Below are positions 51,942 through 60,725 of a stretch of DNA of 64,000 nt, in pieces (position 1 is the stretch's first letter; each line of letters begins with the position of its first letter). The translations under genes and the position numbers were made by a program. The DNA is from an uncultured Paraglaciecola sp. (GTDB lineage: Bacteria > Pseudomonadota > Gammaproteobacteria > Enterobacterales > Alteromonadaceae). A model generated the notes under the pieces. That model saw nothing but the letters and a program-made list of their open reading frames with translations. It was not told the origin of the DNA and made no database searches. The stretch spans positions 1 to 64,000 of the forward strand of contig NZ_CAKZKO010000012.1 in NCBI RefSeq assembly GCF_937123705.1. Reading direction: 5' to 3'.

Positions 51942-52506
51942 ACCCACACGCGGCAAGGCCAACAAAGTCGACTTTTTACCAGACGACATTCAAAAGACTC
52001 TGATCCAAGGCCTGCGCGACAAAACCATTAGTCAAACCGACCTGCTCGATAGCATCAATAACATGATCACATCAGCAGGTTTACCCGACGACATGCATCT
52101 ATCACGCTCTGGCCTTAATCGCTACGCCACTAAAATGGAAGCTGTAGGCGCGCGTATTCGCCAAGCCCGCGAAGTATCTAAGCAATGGACAGCCGAGCTA
52201 GGTGATAAGCCCACCACTGAAGTGGGTAAAATCCTCCGTGAAATCATCCGCACCCTAGGCTTTGAAGTAGGTAACGCCATGATGGATGGCGACGTATCTA
52301 AACTCGAACCCAAAGCCCTGAATCAACTGGCCTTGTTATCCGTTCGCCTAGAAGACGCAGAAGGCAAAAGCTTAAAGCGTGAGCAAGAGCTACGTAAAGA
52401 ATTTGCCAAAGAAGCCGCAGAACAAGCTGCAACAGTGGCTACAGCAGCGGGTATGACGGCATCAGGCGTTGAACAAATTAAACGTGAAATATTAGGTATT
52501 GCCTAA
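51931..52506 (+). CDS. Mu gp27-like terminase small subunit (DUF3486)
   Basis: A 191-aa protein of the DUF3486 family, the small subunit-like DNA-packaging protein of Mu-type phages. Family segments: RGKANKVDFLPDDIQKTLIQGLRDKTISQTDLLDSIN, GLNRYATKMEAVGARIRQAREVSKQW. The C-terminal part is a helical coiled region. It overlaps the terminase large subunit gene by one base. Confidence 0.88.
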   Translation: MTDKPTRGKANKVDFLPDDIQKTLIQGLRDKTISQTDLLDSINNMITSAGLPDDMHLSRSGLNRYATKMEAVGARIRQAREVSKQWTAELGDKPTTEVGKILREIIRTLGFEVGNAMMDGDVSKLEPKALNQLALLSVRLEDAEGKSLKREQELRKEFAKEAAEQAATVATAAGMTASGVEQIKREILGIA

Positions 52507-54035
52507 TGCAGCTAGTCGAATTTAATCCCGATGAATTACTGTTAGGCTACCAAAAACGCTGGGTAGCCGACGATGCCCCCTTAAAAATTGCCGAAAAAAG
52601 CAGGCGTACCGGGTTAACCTGGGCAGAAGCATCCGATGCCGTATTATCTGCATCCAAAGGCCGTAGCTCACAAGGTACCAATCATTTCTATGTGGGCAGC
52701 AACAAAGAAATGGCACGCGAATTTATCGACGCCGCTGCCATGTGGGCCAAGGCTTTTGATAAAGCCGCAGGTGATATTCAAGAAGAAGTATTTGTAGACG
52801 AAGGCCAAGAAGGCAAAGAGATATTAACTTTTGTTATTCACTTTGCCAGTGGCTTTAAAATTCAAGCCTTAAGCTCTAAACCCAGTAACTTACGGGGTAT
52901 GCAAGGTAACGTTACTATTGACGAAGCCGCGTTTCACGAGCAGCTGGCCGAGGTACTTAAAGCAGCATTAGCACTCACCATGTGGGGGGCTAAAATTCGC
53001 ATCATCAGTACTCATAACGGTGATGGCAACCTATTTAACCAACTAATCGAAGACAGCCGCGCAGGCAAAAAGCGTTACAGCGTTCACCGCATCACCCTAG
53101 ACGATGCCTGTGCAGAGGGTTTATACCAACGTATTTGCCAAGTGCGCGGCATCCAGTGGACTCAAGCACTAGAAGACGACTGGAAAGCAGGCCTTCTAAA
53201 AGACACAGCCAGTGAAGAAGACGCCCTAGAAGAATATTGCTGCGTACCCAAATCAGGTGGCGGTGCTTATCTCAATCGTGCCATCATCGAAAAAGCCATG
53301 CAGCCACAAGGGCAAGTACTCAGGTTGAAAAAAGATAACGCCTGGAATGCCATGGCCGAGCATTTACGCAGTGCCGACATTAAAGACTGGTGCCAAGAGG
53401 TATTGTTACCCTGGTTAGAATCACTCAGTGCTGACTACCGCCATTGCCTAGGTGAAGATTTCGCCCGTAAAGGCGACTTAACCTGTTTGTGGGTAGGGCA
53501 AATCAATCAAGACCTTAGTATTCATGTGCCCTTGGCCGTAGAGCTTAAAAACATACCCTACCGCCAACAAGAACAAATACTGTTTTATCTAATCGACCGC
53601 CTGCCAAGGTTTGTGGGGGCGCAATTAGATGCCACAGGTAACGGTGATTACTTAGCCGAGCAAACCGTTGAAAAATATGGCGTAGGCTTAGTAGAAGCGG
53701 TAAAAATCACCGAAAACTGGTATCGCGAAAACATGCCCCGCATGAAGGCCCACTTTGAAGACTTTACGATCACCATCCCCAAAGATGCCGACATAATGGA
53801 CGACTTACGGGCCCTACAAATTAACGCTAGGGGCGTGCCATCTATACCTCAAGGCAAAACCGACCAAGCCAAAGACCGCCACGGCGATAGCGCTGTAGCC
53901 TGTTGCATGATGGTGGCAGCCAGTCAAATGGAAGGCGGCGAAATTGCCTTTACGCCACTGCCCAGCAAACAAGAACGTTGGGGTAAACCTAACCACAACG
54001 ATGATTTTAAAATAGACCAATCAGGCTGCTACTAA
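52506..54035 (+). CDS. Terminase large subunit (Mu gp28-like)
   Basis: Motor ATPase and nuclease of DNA packaging, 509 aa. The Walker A-like segment is EKSRRTGLTWAEA (about 29-41), Walker B GNVTIDEAAFH (about 136-146), with RIISTHNGDG coupling motif. The nuclease half starts around GEDFARKGDLTCLW (acidic residues) and includes FVGAQLDATGNGDY and DRHGDSAVACCM. Typical length for Mu gp28. It is packed against the portal gene with one-base overlap. Mu-like phages package by headful with host DNA ends. Confidence 0.92.
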   Translation: MQLVEFNPDELLLGYQKRWVADDAPLKIAEKSRRTGLTWAEASDAVLSASKGRSSQGTNHFYVGSNKEMAREFIDAAAMWAKAFDKAAGDIQEEVFVDEGQEGKEILTFVIHFASGFKIQALSSKPSNLRGMQGNVTIDEAAFHEQLAEVLKAALALTMWGAKIRIISTHNGDGNLFNQLIEDSRAGKKRYSVHRITLDDACAEGLYQRICQVRGIQWTQALEDDWKAGLLKDTASEEDALEEYCCVPKSGGGAYLNRAIIEKAMQPQGQVLRLKKDNAWNAMAEHLRSADIKDWCQEVLLPWLESLSADYRHCLGEDFARKGDLTCLWVGQINQDLSIHVPLAVELKNIPYRQQEQILFYLIDRLPRFVGAQLDATGNGDYLAEQTVEKYGVGLVEAVKITENWYRENMPRMKAHFEDFTITIPKDADIMDDLRALQINARGVPSIPQGKTDQAKDRHGDSAVACCMMVAASQMEGGEIAFTPLPSKQERWGKPNHNDDFKIDQSGCY

Positions 54036-55630
54036 TGGAAACATTCGAAACCAATGGCACCCGTTATCGGGTACGTGAAAAAGAACTAAAACAACATCAA
54101 ACCGAAGATAATCCCCGTGTTGCCCAAATGCGCCGTGAGTTTGCCGAACACCCTAGTAGCGGCTTAACCCCGGCTAAACTAGCGGTAATTATGACCAATG
54201 CCGAACAAGGTGATTTAATTCAGCAATGTTACCTAGCAGAAGACATAGAAGAAAAAGACGGCCACATTCAAGCTGAATTGTTTAAACGCAAAATGGCCCT
54301 AAGCGACGTTGAATTTAATATTGAGCCACCCGCCAATGCCAGCGCCCAAGAGCAAAAAGACGCCGCCGACATTGAGCAAATGCTTAAAGACGTAGACGGA
54401 TGGCACGATGTTGTATTTGGCATGGCCGATGGCATTTTAAAAGGCTTTAGTAATACCGAACTAGAATGGGAGATATACCAAAATTGGCGGGTACCCACTA
54501 ATTTTCAGCACCGCCCTGCTACGTGGTTTCAGCTTAACCAGCACGACCAAAATCAAATCATGCTGCGCGACCAAAGCGGCAAAGGTGAAGCCCTTCGCCC
54601 ATTAAACTGGTTGCAACATCGCCACAGCGCCAAAAGTGGCTACCCTGCACGTATCGGCTTAATACGCCAGTTAGCGTGGCCGTTTATCTTTAAAAATTAC
54701 TCATTGCGCGACCTTGCCGAATTCCTCGAAATTTACGGCATACCCGTGCGATTAGGTAAATACCCCAGCGGTGCTACCGACACCGAAAAACAGCGCCTAT
54801 TACAAGCCGTGCTTAGCATTGGCCATAATGCCGGTGGTGTCATTCCCAAAGGAATGGAAATCGAATTTCACGATGCTGCCAAGGGTGGCGGCAGTGATCC
54901 ATTTATGACCATGATGTCGCACTGCGAACGCATCCAATCAAAAGTGATAGTCGGTCAAACCCTTACATCACAAGTGGATAGTAGCGGCAGCCAAGCCCTT
55001 GGTAATGTACATAACGAAGTGCGTTTAGATATTCGCGATCACGACTTACGCCAAATCGCCAGCACCTTAAACCGCGACCTAATTTGGCCTATGTACATGC
55101 TTAACGGTAAAAGCTACACAGGCGATGCCAGGCGTAAACCTCGTTTAGTGTTCGACACCCAAGAGCCAGAAGACTTGTCATTGTATGCAGATGCATTGCC
55201 AAAATTGGTTGGCATTGGAGTACAAGTGCCAGTGCAATACGCCCACGATAAATTGCGTATCCCCATGCCAGAAGCTAACGAACCCGTATTAGCGGTTGCA
55301 CAAACAGCGCCCAGTATTGAGCCGCCAGAAGAAAAACCAAAAGCCGCCTTAAAACTGGCTTTAGCCGCCCTTAAAGCAAAAACGCCAGAGCTTACAGACG
55401 CACCAGAACATTTCACAGCCATGCTTAAAGGTGAAATAGGTGAAAGTTTTACTGGCATGTTTCAACCCATTCAAGACCTTGTAGACGGGGCTGAATCATT
55501 AGAGGCCCTCAAAGAACAATTGCTTGAATTAGAAGCAAAACTTGATACAGAGGCCTACCAAGAGCAGCTTGGTCAAGCTTTTGTGGCCGCTGAATTAGCA
55601 GGGCGCTTTGACGTAAATCAAGGTAACTAA
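54035..55630 (+). CDS. Portal protein (Mu gp29-like, DUF935)
   Basis: The 531-aa DUF935 portal forms the head vertex ring. Family segments: HIQAELFKRKMALSDVEFNIEP, VVFGMADGILKGFSNTELEWEI, GYPARIGLIRQLAWPFIFKNYSLRDLAEFLEIYGIPVRLG and SQALGNVHNEVRLDIRDHDLRQIASTLN. The C-terminal region is acidic and helical. One-base overlaps on both sides. Confidence 0.92.
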   Translation: METFETNGTRYRVREKELKQHQTEDNPRVAQMRREFAEHPSSGLTPAKLAVIMTNAEQGDLIQQCYLAEDIEEKDGHIQAELFKRKMALSDVEFNIEPPANASAQEQKDAADIEQMLKDVDGWHDVVFGMADGILKGFSNTELEWEIYQNWRVPTNFQHRPATWFQLNQHDQNQIMLRDQSGKGEALRPLNWLQHRHSAKSGYPARIGLIRQLAWPFIFKNYSLRDLAEFLEIYGIPVRLGKYPSGATDTEKQRLLQAVLSIGHNAGGVIPKGMEIEFHDAAKGGGSDPFMTMMSHCERIQSKVIVGQTLTSQVDSSGSQALGNVHNEVRLDIRDHDLRQIASTLNRDLIWPMYMLNGKSYTGDARRKPRLVFDTQEPEDLSLYADALPKLVGIGVQVPVQYAHDKLRIPMPEANEPVLAVAQTAPSIEPPEEKPKAALKLALAALKAKTPELTDAPEHFTAMLKGEIGESFTGMFQPIQDLVDGAESLEALKEQLLELEAKLDTEAYQEQLGQAFVAAELAGRFDVNQGN

Positions 55631-56829
55631 TGGCCAAGGTAGAATACGGCTCACTCAAATTTGCAGAGGCCATCGACTTTTTTAAAACCAAAGTTGATGT
55701 ACCCACTGCGCGCTGGGCAGACATTTGGCGCGACCAACACAATCTAGCTTTTATGGTAGCCGGTGCCGCCAAAGCCGATTTACTGGCCGACATGCGTAAA
55801 ATTGTTGACCAATCCATAGCCAACGGCAAGTCGTTAAACTGGTTTCAAAAAGAGTTTAAAGGCCTAGTAAAAAAACACGGATGGGATCACACCGGCTCAG
55901 CTGCGTGGCGCGCCAACATCATTTACTCAACCAATATGCGCCAAAGCTACAATGCAGGGCGTTATGCGCAGCTGCAACACTTTGAATACTGGCGCTACAA
56001 GCATGGCGACAGTCGCAACCCGCGCCTACACCATAAATCAAAAGACGGCACCATACTGCCCAAAACCAGCCCGTTCTGGAATGTATGGTTTCCGCAAAAC
56101 GGCTGGGGTTGTAGGTGTAAAGTGTTTGGAGAGTCAGATAAAAGCCTCGCCCGTAAAGGCTTAAAACCATCAAAAGAGCCAACGATTGAAAACCGCGAAT
56201 GGATAGATAAAGCTACTGGCGAAAGTCACCAAGTACCAGTAGGCATCGATCCGGGATTTGATTATGCACCAGGTAAAGCTAGCCAAGCGAGCATACACCA
56301 ATCAAGGGAGCAAACTACAAAACTCACACAGCTGGCCACCAAGCAAAACTGGCAAACTCATGGGCGGCCAGAAAAGTTGCCTCAACCTATTTACCAAGGT
56401 GAATTAGCGCCCATTGTCTCAACTAAAGAAGCATTACAATCCACCATTGAAAAATATATAGGTAGTAAAGAAAGTGTTATAAAAGGCCCCGTGCCCGCAT
56501 TAAATGTATATGTCGATGCCAAATATCTTGCTGAGCATATTGATATTAAACGTGCCCCCTTTGTCCCAATCTTGCTGCGCACCATTAGCGACCCTTACGA
56601 AGTATGGGAAACCTGGCATGAAATACCGAGTACAGACAAACTGGTTAATCGCCTGCGTTACATTTACCCAGTCAAAGCAGGCAAATACAAAGGGCAGCTA
56701 TTGGTAGCCGAAGTGCAAAAAGGGATCCTTATTGCGTATACGTTTGTACCTGTAAAATCACTCAATTATTTAAACAAGCAGCGGGTGGGGAATTTGATTT
56801 ACGTGAATGAAGGATCTAGTAATGAGTAA
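55630..56829 (+). CDS. MuF head-morphogenesis protein with PBECR-like C-terminal domain
   Basis: A 399-aa protein. The N-terminal 175 residues are a MuF/SPP1-gp7-type head protein: FLKTKVDVPTARWADIW-like start, ANIIYSTNMRQSYNAGRYAQLQ, and the Cys segment NGWGCRCKVFGESDKSLARK. After a linker with IDPGFDYAPGK, the last ~130 residues (ALNVYVDAKYLAEHIDIKRAPFVPILL, WETWHEIPSTDKLVNR, YIYPVKAGKYKGQLLV, KGILIAYTFVPVK) resemble PBECR-type nuclease domains (Barnase-EndoU-ColicinE5-RelE superfamily) that are fused to MuF proteins and thought to be injected with phage DNA. That domain call is by pattern only. One-base overlap with the portal gene. Confidence 0.76.
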   Translation: MAKVEYGSLKFAEAIDFFKTKVDVPTARWADIWRDQHNLAFMVAGAAKADLLADMRKIVDQSIANGKSLNWFQKEFKGLVKKHGWDHTGSAAWRANIIYSTNMRQSYNAGRYAQLQHFEYWRYKHGDSRNPRLHHKSKDGTILPKTSPFWNVWFPQNGWGCRCKVFGESDKSLARKGLKPSKEPTIENREWIDKATGESHQVPVGIDPGFDYAPGKASQASIHQSREQTTKLTQLATKQNWQTHGRPEKLPQPIYQGELAPIVSTKEALQSTIEKYIGSKESVIKGPVPALNVYVDAKYLAEHIDIKRAPFVPILLRTISDPYEVWETWHEIPSTDKLVNRLRYIYPVKAGKYKGQLLVAEVQKGILIAYTFVPVKSLNYLNKQRVGNLIYVNEGSSNE

Positions 56830-56914
56830 CGGTCACTACCGACTAATAAGTGCCTCTCGCGCCGTACCGCAACCGAAAACACTTACCGTAAGCCAAAGCA
56901 TAGCAGGTAATTGA
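56822..56914 (+). CDS. 30-aa peptide between MuF and G genes
   Basis: A short frame at 56822-56914 (MSNGHYRLISASRAVPQPKT and ten more residues) fills the gap exactly: it overlaps the MuF stop by 8 bases and ends one base before the G start. It may be a coupling peptide or a small partner of the MuF C-terminal domain. No strong evidence beyond the frame and AAGGATCTAGT upstream. Confidence 0.3.
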   Translation: MSNGHYRLISASRAVPQPKTLTVSQSIAGN

Positions 56915-56915
56915 C

Positions 56916-57374
56916 ATGGCGAGTATTAAATTTACGGTTGATTTGACAGGCGAAAAACAGTTACTAAAAGCATTGAACAAATTTATCAAGGCAGGAGGTG
57001 AGCTAGAGCCTGCTCTACATGAAATTGGCGATCTCCTTATTGGGTCAACCCAAGCAAGGCGTACTTTAGAACAAGCACCCGACGGCACACCATGGGAGCC
57101 ACTAAGCCCAATCACTATTGAACGCAAAGGGCACAGCAGAATATTAGAGAATACCGGCATACTCTTCGACAATTTGGCCAAACAGATAACAGGCAATGAA
57201 TTACACTTTGGTGCAACGTTAAAAGATTACGCCAATATGCAACAAGAAGGTGGTATCACCTCACCCAACAGTATGATCCCAAATAAAACCATACCGGCAA
57301 GACCGTTTATAGGATTATCAGAATCAGACGAAATATCTATTGTATCTATCCTCAAAAGTCACCTTCTAGATTAA
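56916..57374 (+). CDS. Virion morphogenesis protein (Mu gpG-like)
   Basis: A 152-aa protein of the phage virion morphogenesis family. Segments LLKALNKFIKAGGELEPALHEIGDLLIGSTQARRTLEQAPDG, WEPLSPITIERKGHSRILENTGILFDNL and NKTIPARPFIGLSESDE match tail-terminator or tail-completion relatives. In Mu, gpG is needed for head-tail joining. Follows the MuF gene and ends before a 350-base gap. Confidence 0.88.
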   Translation: MASIKFTVDLTGEKQLLKALNKFIKAGGELEPALHEIGDLLIGSTQARRTLEQAPDGTPWEPLSPITIERKGHSRILENTGILFDNLAKQITGNELHFGATLKDYANMQQEGGITSPNSMIPNKTIPARPFIGLSESDEISIVSILKSHLLD

Positions 57375-57684
57375 CCCAAAACCGCTACACCCTAGTTTAA
57401 AAAGGGGCTACAAGCGAATTCAGGGGGTAAAAACACGGTAAATAGCGGTTTTTTGGAGGTGGTCGAGCGCCTACAATCCATTTTAAGCGTTTTAGGGGGT
57501 TAAGTGGAGTATTGGCCTAGATAAAATTTCTCGAACGTTTTGAGAAAGATTTAAACACCTCTGGTGAGAGTTGCCAGCCAGATAAAAGGTGTAAAAGAGG
57601 GTTGAGGTAAACACTACCTTGATCAAAGCTTGCAATCCTGTATTGTGAGCCTGGCAAAAAAGAAAACCTTACCCCATCAAAGCA
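57375..57684. other. Non-coding gap before the protease gene
   Basis: About 310 bases without a supported gene. It contains GGGGTTAAGTGG and GAACGTTTTGAGAAAG-type stretches but no clear fold, and ends at the late promoter repeat at 57685. This gap resembles the divided packaging/head operon border in Mu. Confidence 0.45.
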
Positions 57685-57735
57685 CTAACCCAGACTAATC
57701 TCCCCTAGCCACAAAAAGCCCGCATCATGTGGGCT
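57685..57735 (+). promoter_or_regulatory. Putative late promoter/activator site before the protease gene (PI-like)
   Basis: CTAACCCAGACTAATCTC at 57685-57702 is an exact second copy of the site at 49862. An almost perfect palindrome, AGCCCGCAT-C-ATGTGGGCT (one G-T pair), covers 57717-57735 and touches the ATG at 57736. Distance from the 18-mer to that ATG is 33 bases, versus 32 at the lysis genes. In Mu the PI promoter is at the same place. Confidence 0.68.
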
Positions 57736-58929
57736 ATGAATACATCAAAGCTTTATCCAAAATCACTCCACCAAGGAGATGGCCATGTAACTAACCCGCC
57801 AGCAGCGGCGTTGGCTATTGCTGCTTGTACAAATATCACCGACTCAAACGAATTAGGTTTAGCCGCTTGCTCGTTTGAAATAAGCGCTGAGTCATCACAG
57901 CAAATATTTCCAGCGGGGCAATTTCAATCCACCGACGGCCAATCAGATGCAGTTGAAGTAGGTTTTTGGAATATCGATGCCGCTATAGCCAAACAAGTGA
58001 TTGCCGACCGCGCTAAAAAAGCCAACGACTTACTGTTTGACTACGAACACCAAACCCTTAATGCAGAGAAAAACGGTCAAGCCGCTCCCGCAGCTGGCTG
58101 GGCAAAAAATGCCAATTTGGAATGGGTAGATGGCCAAGGCTTGTTTGTCAAAAACGTAGAGTGGACCGCAAAAGCCAAGCAGCTTATCCAGGATAAAGAG
58201 TATCGCTATATCTCACCGGTATTTTCTTACGACAAAAAAACCGGTGCCATTGTCAGCCTAAAACACATTGCTATCACCAACGACCCAGCCATTGACGGCA
58301 TGCAGTCGCTGGTTGCCCTAAAACATACCTCAACCCCCACTTTGGAGAACACCATGCACCCAACTATTGTTGATTTACTTGCCGCTATCGGCATCACTAT
58401 CGATCCTAACAAAGACCTCGATATCGCAGCGTTAACAGCATTACTTGACTCTAAGGATGCAAAAACAGGCATTGCTTCACTTAAAGCCTCCTTAGCTGAA
58501 TTCGCTACCCAAACTACCGAAATTGCTGCATTAAAAGCCAAAAGTACTGAAGGTGTAGACCTAACTAAGCATGTACCGGTTGAAACCTACAACGCGGTAG
58601 TAGTTGAAATGGCTGCTCTTAAGGCCAACAACGAATCCATCACGGTTGAGCAAACCATAGAACAAGCCAAAAAAGACGGCAAGTTTATCGCTGCCGGTGA
58701 AATCGAGTACCTCAAAAATTTAGGCAATACCAACATCGCAGCCCTTAAAAGCACCTTAGATGGTCGCCCTACTGTGGCTGCGTTCGCTGGTAAGCAAACC
58801 ACCGAGCAAAAGCCAGACGAACAAGATAACACTGGTGTGGCAGCACTCACCGCCGATCACAAACTCATTGCAGGCCAGTTGGGTATTAGTCACGAAGACT
58901 ACGCCAAACAGCTAGCAGCTGAAGCGTAA
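57736..58929 (+). CDS. Head maturation protease/scaffold precursor (Mu gpI-like)
   Basis: A 397-aa prohead protease with a C-terminal scaffold region. Segments FPAGQFQSTDGQSDAVEVGFWNIDAAIAKQVI, LLFDYEHQTLNAEKNGQAAPAAGWAKN, EYRYISPVFSYDKKTGAIVSLKHIAITNDPAIDGM match Mu I. I prefer ATG 57736 (MNTSKLY) over ATG 57727 inside the palindrome because it keeps the same spacing as the lysis gene start. An internal start at 58354 encodes a scaffold protein (next entry). The scaffold part is helical and rich in Ala, Lys and Glu. Confidence 0.9.
   Translation: MNTSKLYPKSLHQGDGHVTNPPAAALAIAACTNITDSNELGLAACSFEISAESSQQIFPAGQFQSTDGQSDAVEVGFWNIDAAIAKQVIADRAKKANDLLFDYEHQTLNAEKNGQAAPAAGWAKNANLEWVDGQGLFVKNVEWTAKAKQLIQDKEYRYISPVFSYDKKTGAIVSLKHIAITNDPAIDGMQSLVALKHTSTPTLENTMHPTIVDLLAAIGITIDPNKDLDIAALTALLDSKDAKTGIASLKASLAEFATQTTEIAALKAKSTEGVDLTKHVPVETYNAVVVEMAALKANNESITVEQTIEQAKKDGKFIAAGEIEYLKNLGNTNIAALKSTLDGRPTVAAFAGKQTTEQKPDEQDNTGVAALTADHKLIAGQLGISHEDYAKQLAAEA
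58354..58929 (+). CDS. Nested scaffold protein Z (internal start in gene I)
   Basis: An in-frame ATG at 58354 (MHPTIVDLLAAIGITI) follows GGAG (58344-58347) with six-base spacing, exactly where the protease domain ends. The 191-residue product would be the scaffold alone, as in Mu, where Z overlaps the 3' half of I. It shares frame and stop with gene I. Confidence 0.72.
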   Translation: MHPTIVDLLAAIGITIDPNKDLDIAALTALLDSKDAKTGIASLKASLAEFATQTTEIAALKAKSTEGVDLTKHVPVETYNAVVVEMAALKANNESITVEQTIEQAKKDGKFIAAGEIEYLKNLGNTNIAALKSTLDGRPTVAAFAGKQTTEQKPDEQDNTGVAALTADHKLIAGQLGISHEDYAKQLAAEA

Positions 58930-58984
58930 TTCACTCTTTTACTTAATTAACTAATTTGCCCAGAAATGGGCACAGGAGAACAAC

Positions 58985-59911
58985 ATGGCTTTAGTCACAT
59001 CAGCAATTTTAAACGGTATTCGTACCGGCTTTCGTAAAAACTTTGAAGACGGTAAAACCAAGGCAGAGCCTATGTTTAATGCCGTGGCAACAGTGGTGCC
59101 TTCTACCACCAAAAGCAATACATACGGCTGGTTAGGCCAATGGCCGGGCTTTAGAGAGTGGATTGGCGACCGTCAGCTTAAGTCCATCAAAGAGCACGCT
59201 TACGCTATTTCAAACAAAGATTATGAATCAACAGTAGTGGTTGACCGTAACGACATTGAAGACGACAGCCTAGGTGTATACGCCCCAATGATGAACGAAA
59301 TGGGCTATGCAGCTCGCGTATTCCCAGATGAATTGGTATTTCCATTGCTTGCAGCTGGCTTTACCACTGCCTGTTACGACGGTCAAAATTACTTTGATGC
59401 CGATCACCCCGTTAATGCTGAAGTAGACGGTAGCGGTGCTGATACAAGTTTTTCTAATGTGATCATCGACGGGGGCTATACAGGCCAAGCCTGGTACTTA
59501 CTTGATACCAGCCGCAGCTTAAAACCCATCATTTTCCAAGAGCGCAAAGGCATGCAATTTGTCGCCATGGACAATCCTAACGACGAAGCGGTGTTTACCA
59601 ATAAGACCTTCCGCTATGGCGTAGATTGCCGCTGTAATGTGGGCTTTGGCTTCTGGCAAATGGCAGTAGGCGTGAAGAAAACCCTTGATTACCAGACTAT
59701 CTGGGATGCGGTTAACCAAATGCGCGGCTTTAAAGCCGATGGTGGACGCCCATTAGGTTTAGGTAAAAACAAACTCACCCTAGTCGTGCATTCATCAGAC
59801 TACCAAAACGCTCTAAAAATCAATAACCGAGAGCTAATTGACGACGGTGGTACCAGCGTAAGTAATGAATTACGCGGAATGTTCAACGTCATTTCACCAG
59901 ACTTTTTATAA
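58985..59911 (+). CDS. Major capsid protein (Mu gpT-like)
   Basis: The 308-aa major head subunit. It starts VTSAILNGIRTGFRKNFEDGK, then NTYGWLGQWPGFREWIGDRQLKSI, SNKDYESTVVVDRNDIEDDSLGVYAPMMNEMGY and ACYDGQNYFDADHPV, typical of the Mu T family. Ribosome site AGGAG lies before the ATG at 58985. Followed by a hairpin at 59951. Confidence 0.94.
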   Translation: MALVTSAILNGIRTGFRKNFEDGKTKAEPMFNAVATVVPSTTKSNTYGWLGQWPGFREWIGDRQLKSIKEHAYAISNKDYESTVVVDRNDIEDDSLGVYAPMMNEMGYAARVFPDELVFPLLAAGFTTACYDGQNYFDADHPVNAEVDGSGADTSFSNVIIDGGYTGQAWYLLDTSRSLKPIIFQERKGMQFVAMDNPNDEAVFTNKTFRYGVDCRCNVGFGFWQMAVGVKKTLDYQTIWDAVNQMRGFKADGGRPLGLGKNKLTLVVHSSDYQNALKINNRELIDDGGTSVSNELRGMFNVISPDFL

Positions 59912-59950
59912 GTCTGGCCAAAACCTAACAACCTAAACAACTACTAACAA

Positions 59951-59971
59951 CGCCCTTGCTAATTAAGGGCG
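59951..59971 (+). terminator. Hairpin after the capsid gene
   Basis: CGCCCTT/AAGGGCG with a 7-base loop, then CTGTTT. Probably attenuates transcription after the highly expressed capsid gene. Confidence 0.55.
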
Positions 59972-59993
59972 CTGTTTAACCAAGGAGAACATC

Positions 59994-60296
59994 ATGCCTA
60001 AAGCAACAATAGCTTTATTGATTTACGCCAGTGTCGCTACATTTCGCCGAGCCGGCCATGGCTTTACCGACCAAGGCAGCGCCTTTAATGCTGACCATTT
60101 CAGTGAAAAGCAACTTGCTGCCATTCACGCCGAGCCGCGATTGTCAGTTAAAGAAGTGCCCATTGATGCCATCCCCGAAGGCGTGGATACCTCAGACCTT
60201 AGTGTGGAATCGGTGGCAACAGCTAAAGCGGACGCAAAAGCGAAACCGGAAAAAGCGCCTGCCGCGAAAGCCAAACCTGCCCCGGCTAAAGAGTAG
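59994..60296 (+). CDS. HI1506-like small head-associated protein
   Basis: A 100-aa protein matching the HI1506-related family seen downstream of T in Mu-like phages. The region EKQLAAIHAEPRLSVKEV is typical. The C-terminal 30 residues are Lys/Ala/Pro-rich (AKPEKAPAAKAKPAPAKE), likely flexible. The ATG follows AAGGAG. Confidence 0.75.
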   Translation: MPKATIALLIYASVATFRRAGHGFTDQGSAFNADHFSEKQLAAIHAEPRLSVKEVPIDAIPEGVDTSDLSVESVATAKADAKAKPEKAPAAKAKPAPAKE

Positions 60297-60305
60297 GTTA
60301 GCCTA

Positions 60306-60725
60306 ATGTATTGCAGCATTGAAGACATGGTTAATCGTTTTGATGTGAATGAGCTTATCCAACTGACTAGCTCTAACAGCCAAGGCGTGATCAATCAGTC
60401 AGTCATCGAAGCTGCAATACGTGATGCCAGCAATTTAATTGACGGCTACATAAGCGGCAGGTACACCCTGCCCTTATCTAACGTGCCAGCTGTGCTCACT
60501 AAAATTTGTGCCGATCTTGCCAGGTATAACCTTTACGACAATGCCGTAAGTGAAGTGGTTGAAAAAAACTACAAAGCCGCCCTCGACTTTTTAATGAACG
60601 TAGGCAAAGGCACATTAAAGCTAGGGTTGAGCAGCGATAGTCAAGCTCCAGCGTCTGATGAATCCATTGAAATGTCATCATCTGGCACTGTGTTTGGTCG
60701 CGCAGATAGCAAAGGGTTTATCTAA
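60306..60725 (+). CDS. gpJ-like head protein (DUF1320, Mu gp36)
   Basis: A 139-aa DUF1320 protein: MYCSIEDMVNRFDVNELIQLTS, IEAAIRDASNLIDGYISGRYTLPL, ICADLARYNLYDN. In Mu it is a head-tail connector gene. Stop overlaps the next start by one base. Confidence 0.88.
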   Translation: MYCSIEDMVNRFDVNELIQLTSSNSQGVINQSVIEAAIRDASNLIDGYISGRYTLPLSNVPAVLTKICADLARYNLYDNAVSEVVEKNYKAALDFLMNVGKGTLKLGLSSDSQAPASDESIEMSSSGTVFGRADSKGFI

